Below are positions 53,805-59,120 of a stretch of 59,120 nucleotides of DNA, one piece after another. Source of the stretch: DATMRF01 sp035566435 (lineage in GTDB: Bacteria; Verrucomicrobiota; Verrucomicrobiia; Limisphaerales; UBA8199). Every line of letters starts with the position of its first letter. Position 1 is the stretch's first letter. Where the stretch lies: positions 1 to 59,120 of the forward strand of contig DATMRF010000116.1 of the NCBI GenBank assembly GCA_035566435.1, in the 5' to 3' direction. The translations under genes and the position numbers were made by a program. Under the pieces are notes generated by a model. That model saw only the letters and a program-made list of their open reading frames with translations. It made no database searches and was not told the DNA's origin.

Positions 53805-53842
53805 GGTTACCATCGGTTACCACGGGTTACCGAGCGGTTACC
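53805..53842. repeat. Four GGTTACC words at 10-11 bp spacing
   Basis: GGTTACC begins at 53805, 53815, 53825 and 53836. The third copy supplies the stop codon of the dgt gene (TAA on the minus strand at 53827-53829), so the array extends into the coding end. Confidence 0.8.
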
Positions 53843-54981
53843 GAAATCAACCGCTCGTGTTCCAGCAACGCATAGCGATCGGTCATGCCTGCCAGGTAAT
53901 CGCAGATCGCCCGCGGCCAGCCATCCCGCCGCGCCCGTTTGCGGGCCTGAGAGCCGACCTCGCGATGATGGTCGAGGTAAAACCGGAACAGCTGCTCCAG
54001 GATTCTGCGAGCCCGGAGGTGCGGCCCATTCACCGCGGCATTGAAATAGAGGTTTTTGTACAGAAAATCCTTCAGCTCCGTGTTTAGTTGGCGCCGTCCT
54101 GGGCTGTATTGGACCAGTGGTTTGGGCTGGCGCCGGACTTCATCCGCGTTGCCTACGCCGGAGGCGCCGATGCGCTCTTCGCTGGCTGTGACCACATCCC
54201 TGACCTGAAGGTCGGTGATGCAGCGGATGATGAAATACCGGCGGCATTCGTCCGGCAACTCGCCGTAGTCTCGCACCACGCTGCGAGCCGCCTGGCGCCA
54301 GAGTCGGACCTCGCGGTTCAATTGTTTCTCCGAAAGCAGGCCGGAATCCAGGCCGTCATCGAGGTCGTGACTGTAGTAGGCGATTTCGTCCGCGAGGTTG
54401 GCCACCTGGGCTTCGAGGGAAGAAGACCTGGCGGAAAAGTCCTTTCGCAGGCCCGGATGATCGTAAGCGGTGTAATGCTTGCTTAGGCCTTCGCGCACTT
54501 CCCAGCTCAGGTTGAGTCCGGCAAACAGCGGGTATTTCTGTTCGAGCTCCTCAACGATCCTCAGGCTCTGCTGATTGTGCTCGAACCCGCCGTGGCCCTT
54601 CATCAGACGGTTTAGCACGGTTTCCCCCTTGTGGCCGAAAGGAGAATGCCCGAGGTCATGCGCCAACGCGATGGTCTCCGCGAGGTCTTCGTTCAGCTTG
54701 AGCGCGCGCGCGATGTTGCGCGAGATCGCCGCCACTTCCATCGTGTGCGTCAGCCGGGTGCGGAAGTGATCGCCCGTGCCGTTGAGGAACACCTGTGTCT
54801 TGTATTCGAGCCGGCGAAAGGCGCGCGAATGGATCACGCGGTCGCGGTCGCGCTGGTATTGGGTGCGCCACTCGGGCGGCGCTTCCTCGTACTTGCGCCC
54901 GCGGGTGTCGGCGCTGAATTGAGCATACGGAGCAAGGTTCTGCCGTTCGAGTTGCTCCAGTTCCTCTCGGGTCCGCGGCAT
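53827..54981 (-). CDS. dgt: dGTPase-like HD-domain triphosphohydrolase
   Basis: A 384-residue deoxyguanosinetriphosphate triphosphohydrolase-like protein, which splits dNTPs to nucleoside and triphosphate. RDRDRVIHSRAFRRLEYKTQV and the HD motifs HTMEVAAISRNIARAL and ALAHDLGHSPFGHKG with bound-metal His/Asp are clear, then NLADEIAYYSHDLDDGL. It starts 23 bp after the ispH stop on the same strand, so the two are likely cotranscribed. Length is typical for the type-2 branch. Its last codons fall in a GGTTACC array. Related HD enzymes in some bacteria deplete dNTPs during phage infection, but this gene looks like the ordinary housekeeping form. Confidence 0.93.
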   Translation of the reverse strand: MPRTREELEQLERQNLAPYAQFSADTRGRKYEEAPPEWRTQYQRDRDRVIHSRAFRRLEYKTQVFLNGTGDHFRTRLTHTMEVAAISRNIARALKLNEDLAETIALAHDLGHSPFGHKGETVLNRLMKGHGGFEHNQQSLRIVEELEQKYPLFAGLNLSWEVREGLSKHYTAYDHPGLRKDFSARSSSLEAQVANLADEIAYYSHDLDDGLDSGLLSEKQLNREVRLWRQAARSVVRDYGELPDECRRYFIIRCITDLQVRDVVTASEERIGASGVGNADEVRRQPKPLVQYSPGRRQLNTELKDFLYKNLYFNAAVNGPHLRARRILEQLFRFYLDHHREVGSQARKRARRDGWPRAICDYLAGMTDRYALLEHERLISVTAR

Positions 54982-55004
54982 CAGGAGGAAGGCCGGAGGG
55001 AGAA

Positions 55005-56228
55005 TTACGTTTCCAGCAACTGTTGCACCGAAATGCCGCGCAGCTCGAACAGCCGTCGAATCGCGTCTTCGATGAGGTTGTTCGGACAGGACGCGCCGGC
55101 GGTGATGCCCACCGTCACCCGGCCCGGCGGCAGCCAGTTGGGGGTCTCAGTTTCCTCATGCTTGTCCTGATCGTAATGCAGAATCACCTTGTCGGACGCC
55201 ATCTTGGCCGCGTTCTTGATGAAATAAGTTGGCAGGCGGGACTCGCCCATTTCCGCCAGGTGCGACGTGTTGGAAGAATTGTAGCCGCCGATGACGAGCA
55301 GCAGGTCCAGCGGCTGGCGCAGCAACTTCTCCAGCGCATCCTGGCGGTCCTGCGTGGCGCCGCAGATGGTGTCAAAAAAGCGGAAATGCTGGGCGAGTTC
55401 CTCCTGCCCGTATTTTTGGGCCATCGCGGCTTTCAACCGGCGTTGGACTTCCTCCGTCTCGCCGCGCAACATCGTTGTCTGGTTCGCGACGCCGATTGCA
55501 CGCAAATCCACATCCGGATCAAACCCTTCGGAGTACGCGCCCTTGAACTTGGCCAGGAACTCTGACTTGTCGCCGCCGTGGACGATGTAATTGCAGACGT
55601 AATCGGTTTCCGCGAGCGTGAACACCACCAGGTAATGACCTTTGCCGCTGGCCCGCGCCTGCGAGCTCGTCGCCATCGTTTCCTCATGCCACGCTTTGCC
55701 GTGGATGATGCTCGTTACCGAGTCCTTTGAATACTGCCGCACCCGCTTCCAGACGCTCATCACGTCCCCGCACGTCGTGTCCACAAACAGGCACCCCTTC
55801 TCGCCAAGCTTCTGGCGCGTCGCCACCTCCGTACCGAACGCGGGAATAATTACGATGTCATCCGGGCGAAGCTGGTTGATTTCCTCGTCCCGGGGCTTGC
55901 CGGCGATCGTAACGATCCCCATCCGGCGAATCTGGTCGTTGACCTCGGGGTTGTGGATGATCTCGCCCAGGAGGAAAATGCGCCGGTCCGGATACGCCCG
56001 CCGAGCGGCATAGGCCAAGTCGATAGCGCGCTCGACGCCATAACAAAAACCAAACTCCTTCGCCAGCTTGATGGTCAAGTCCCCGGCAGACAGGATATGG
56101 CCATTCGCGCGAATCCGCTCGACCAGCTCGCTGCGGTAATGCGACAGGACCTGCGCCTGCACTGCCGCCATGATATCCGGGCGGCGCAGATTGCTTTTCT
56201 GCGGGGCAATAGGGGCTGCGGTTGACAT
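55005..56228 (-). CDS. ispH: 4-hydroxy-3-methylbut-2-enyl diphosphate reductase
   Basis: A 407-residue IspH/LytB, the last enzyme of the methylerythritol-phosphate isoprenoid pathway, reducing HMBPP to IPP and DMAPP with a 4Fe-4S cluster. Cluster cysteines are in KEFGFCYGVERAID, VDTTCGDVMSVW and GASCPNNLIEDAIRRL; FFDTICGATQDRQDAL follows the usual pattern. At over 400 residues it is the long form seen in plants, cyanobacteria and related groups, with an extra N-terminal stretch (about 60 residues). ATG 56228 is chosen; open codons further upstream (to 56369) look like non-coding translation. Confidence 0.96.
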   Translation of the reverse strand: MSTAAPIAPQKSNLRRPDIMAAVQAQVLSHYRSELVERIRANGHILSAGDLTIKLAKEFGFCYGVERAIDLAYAARRAYPDRRIFLLGEIIHNPEVNDQIRRMGIVTIAGKPRDEEINQLRPDDIVIIPAFGTEVATRQKLGEKGCLFVDTTCGDVMSVWKRVRQYSKDSVTSIIHGKAWHEETMATSSQARASGKGHYLVVFTLAETDYVCNYIVHGGDKSEFLAKFKGAYSEGFDPDVDLRAIGVANQTTMLRGETEEVQRRLKAAMAQKYGQEELAQHFRFFDTICGATQDRQDALEKLLRQPLDLLLVIGGYNSSNTSHLAEMGESRLPTYFIKNAAKMASDKVILHYDQDKHEETETPNWLPPGRVTVGITAGASCPNNLIEDAIRRLFELRGISVQQLLET

Positions 56229-56456
56229 ACCACCACCACAGTAACACGGGGCACCACCTTCTCCAAGCCCAAAGAAAACTGAGACGAGGATTGGAAAACC
56301 GCAGCGATCAACGCCAACCGCTGTTGCAGCACTTCTCCACCAGTTCACCCTGTCCTCGGCGCCGAGCACCCGACACTTGACACTCAGCCCGATTTGCAGT
56401 CAGTCCGATTTGCATTGCACAACCACGCCGTTATGGGATATTCAACCTCCAGTTGT

Positions 56457-56534
56457 CGGAGCGTAGCTCAGCCTGGCTAGAGCACTTGGTTTGGGACCAA
56501 GACGTCGCAGGTTCAAATCCTGTCGCTCCGACCA
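56457..56534 (+). tRNA. tRNA-Pro (UGG)
   Basis: A complete cloverleaf: acceptor CGGAGCG/CGCTCCG, D arm, anticodon arm CTTGG-TTTGGGA-CCAAG with anticodon TGG, variable loop, T arm GCAGG-TTCAAAT-CCTGT. Discriminator A and an encoded CCA end it. The strand is plus, divergent from ispH. Confidence 0.97.
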
Positions 56535-56968
56535 TCCTTCAAATCCAGCACAACAGGGTGCTCGCCTTTACAAGGAAAGTTGAATCGCCAAACCTTAAAC
56601 TGGGTCTTCATTCGGCCACTGGACACACCCTTTGAGCAGTTCTATCTCCTACCGTTTTTCTCTGTAATGAAATACTTCGGCGAGCGTAATTTCTTTGTTT
56701 GGCTATAATAACGAAACAGCCGGTCGCTGGCGATTTGTTTTCTGGCTGTGCACATCTAAACAGTGTGAGCGCTTGACAGGGTCCTCCGCAACTTACGTAG
56801 AGTTCTTATAATAAATAACTTATGTAAATACCTCGGATGAATTGGTCGCTTTGGCACGGGGGGTGCGTAAGGAGGAGTCACTAGGGCGCGACGCGTTTCG
56901 CACATCGAGCGTCGGAGGCTGGTGATGTGTTTCACGTGCGCTGACAACACCGCAATACCCGGAACGTA
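56535..56968 (+). promoter_or_regulatory. Regulatory region upstream of glnK
   Basis: A 434-bp AT-richer intergenic region with no gene. It contains the sigma-54 promoter (56852-56866) and, about 30-60 bp upstream of it, a direct repeat AACTTACGTA (56790-56799) / AACTTATGTA (56817-56826), a candidate binding pair for a regulator. Confidence 0.6.
56852..56866 (+). promoter_or_regulatory. Sigma-54 (RpoN) promoter
   Basis: TGGCACGGGGGGTGC matches the -24/-12 consensus (TGGCACG-N4-TTGC) with GG and GC exactly ten bases apart and one mismatch. It lies 102 bp upstream of the glnK start, as expected for nitrogen-controlled glnK-amt operons. Confidence 0.85.
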
Positions 56969-57307
56969 ATGAAGAAAATCGAAGCCATAATCAAACCGTT
57001 CAAACTCGAGGAGGTTAAGGATGCCCTTGGTGAGATTGGCATCGAAGGCATGACAGTAACGGAGGTGAAAGGCTTTGGCCGCCAGAAAGGCCATACCGAG
57101 ATTTATCGCGGCAGCGAATACACTGTGGATTTTCTGCCGAAGATAAAGGTCGAAATTGTGACCGCGGACGACAAGCTGGATGACGCGGTTGCGGCCATCG
57201 TCAAATCTGCCAAGACGGGCAAGATAGGGGACGGCAAAGTGTTTGTTTCGACCGTGGAGGAGGCAGTGCGCATTCGAACGGAGGAGAAGGGAGTCGCCGC
57301 AGTTTGA
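56969..57307 (+). CDS. glnK: Nitrogen regulatory P-II protein
   Basis: A 112-residue PII signal protein, full length. It begins MKKIEAIIKPFKLEEVKDAL and has the uridylylation tyrosine in the T-loop (RGSEYTVDFLP, Tyr51) and the C-terminal GKIGDGKVFV loop that binds ATP and 2-oxoglutarate. It reports nitrogen status by controlling the ammonium channel and glutamine synthetase regulation. Its position 54 bp upstream of amt, with glutamine synthetase behind, and the sigma-54 promoter in front, argues for the GlnK branch rather than GlnB. No defect is seen. Confidence 0.96.
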   Translation: MKKIEAIIKPFKLEEVKDALGEIGIEGMTVTEVKGFGRQKGHTEIYRGSEYTVDFLPKIKVEIVTADDKLDDAVAAIVKSAKTGKIGDGKVFVSTVEEAVRIRTEEKGVAAV

Positions 57308-57361
57308 CCTGAAGGTTGCGGCGCCAGATAAACTTACAATCCAAAAAAATCGAGAACCCAA

Positions 57362-58813
<1,452 letters not shown>

Positions 58814-58843
58814 CATAAGAGTTTTCCAAAGCGTCGTGCCGCG

Positions 58844-58862
58844 CCGTAGCGGGGGGCTACGG
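58844..58862 (+). terminator. Hairpin between amt and glnA
   Basis: CCGTAGC (58844-58850) and GCTACGG (58856-58862) form a stem with a 5-base loop, without a following T-run. It may act as a weak terminator or as an RNA-stability element, letting glnA be read at a different level. Confidence 0.45.
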
Positions 58863-58922
58863 ACGGCAGGGCGCCGCGGAGTAAAACGAAACATAACCGA
58901 ACAACCATAGAGAATAGAATCA

Positions 58923-59120
58923 ATGAGCACACCCAAGAGCGTAATCGAATTAGCCAAGAAGACGGGTGCCAAGATGATGGACATCAAGTTTGTCGACACC
59001 TTTGGCACCTGGCAGCATTTCAGTTGTCCGATCCGGGAGCTGACCGAAGAGATCTTCAGCGATGGTCTGGGCTTTGACGGCTCAAGCATCCGGGGCTGGA
59101 AGAGCATTGAAGCGTCCGAC
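58923..59120 (+). CDS. glnA: Glutamine synthetase (5' end, runs off window)
   Basis: The first 66 codons of a type I glutamine synthetase: MSTPKSVIELAKKTGAKMMD, then FVDTFGTWQHFSCP and FDGSSIRGWKSIEASD. The conserved FDGSSIRGF/W segment of the beta-grasp domain is clear. It follows amt by 109 bp and completes the ammonium-assimilation unit glnK-amt-glnA. The rest lies beyond the window. Confidence 0.95.
   Translation, partial: MSTPKSVIELAKKTGAKMMDIKFVDTFGTWQHFSCPIRELTEEIFSDGLGFDGSSIRGWKSIEASD

Noticed and set aside
54575..55170. Plus-strand frames antisense to dgt and ispH
   Set aside because: Shadows of well-identified minus-strand genes.
56229..56369. N-terminal extension of IspH
   Set aside because: Translation looks non-coding (Cys/Gly runs) and the family start fits ATG 56228.

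Overview
The window is a roughly 60% GC bacterial chromosome segment that best fits the Verrucomicrobiota, probably the Pedosphaera/Limisphaera branch (formerly subdivision 3). That placement is an inference from gene style: Tat-exported Gfo/Idh/MocA oxidoreductases, very large secreted repeat proteins, a long plant/cyanobacteria-type IspH, DUF3631 genes, and intergenic DNA rich in hairpins and phased short repeats. No rRNA is present to confirm it.

Layout. 0-0.9 kb: no gene, but stuttering short repeats. 0.9-7.1 kb: a small Cys-rich secreted protein with a strong palindromic terminator, then a minus-strand run (MetE-like methyltransferase, secreted sugar-isomerase-like TIM barrel, Tat-exported oxidoreductase, HEAT-repeat protein). 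7.2-12.3 kb: a decayed DUF3631 gene and a 1431-residue exoprotein with ten near-identical repeats. 13.5-17.1 kb: a compact surface-polysaccharide operon (initiating sugar transferase, WbpB/WlbA-like dehydrogenase, hexapeptide N-acetyltransferase, DegT aminotransferase) matching the route to a 2,3-diacetamido uronic acid sugar nucleotide. 17.3-30.5 kb: L-arabinose isomerase, an 807-residue protein of unknown function, an SGNH-TPR protein, a TerB-DUF697 protein and a 1307-residue mosaic exoprotein. 30.8-35.9 kb: oxidoreductase, secreted phosphatase, MFS transporter and an enolase-superfamily enzyme, probably for sugar-acid use.

36.0-44.1 kb is a mobile and defence region. A REP-associated tyrosine transposase sits among its REP copies. 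Beside it, on the minus strand, broken pieces of type I restriction genes (two hsdM starts, two hsdS pieces) alternate with intact, tightly packed cassettes: a PD-(D/E)XK-nSTAND3 protein translationally coupled to an acidic-tailed 238-residue partner, and a DUF5131/TcmP three-Cys pair. An intact DUF3631 ATPase follows, preceded by a 6-copy GTCACG array.

44.9-53.7 kb carries three secreted proteins and a PIG-L deacetylase. 53.8-59.1 kb is housekeeping: ispH-dgt, tRNA-Pro(UGG), then a nitrogen unit glnK-amt-glnA headed by an excellent sigma-54 promoter. The most unusual signals are the nSTAND3 two-gene unit in the restriction graveyard, the helically phased (about 10 bp) iterated words in intergenic DNA, and an LQ..GxW..FFRL module shared by five exoproteins.
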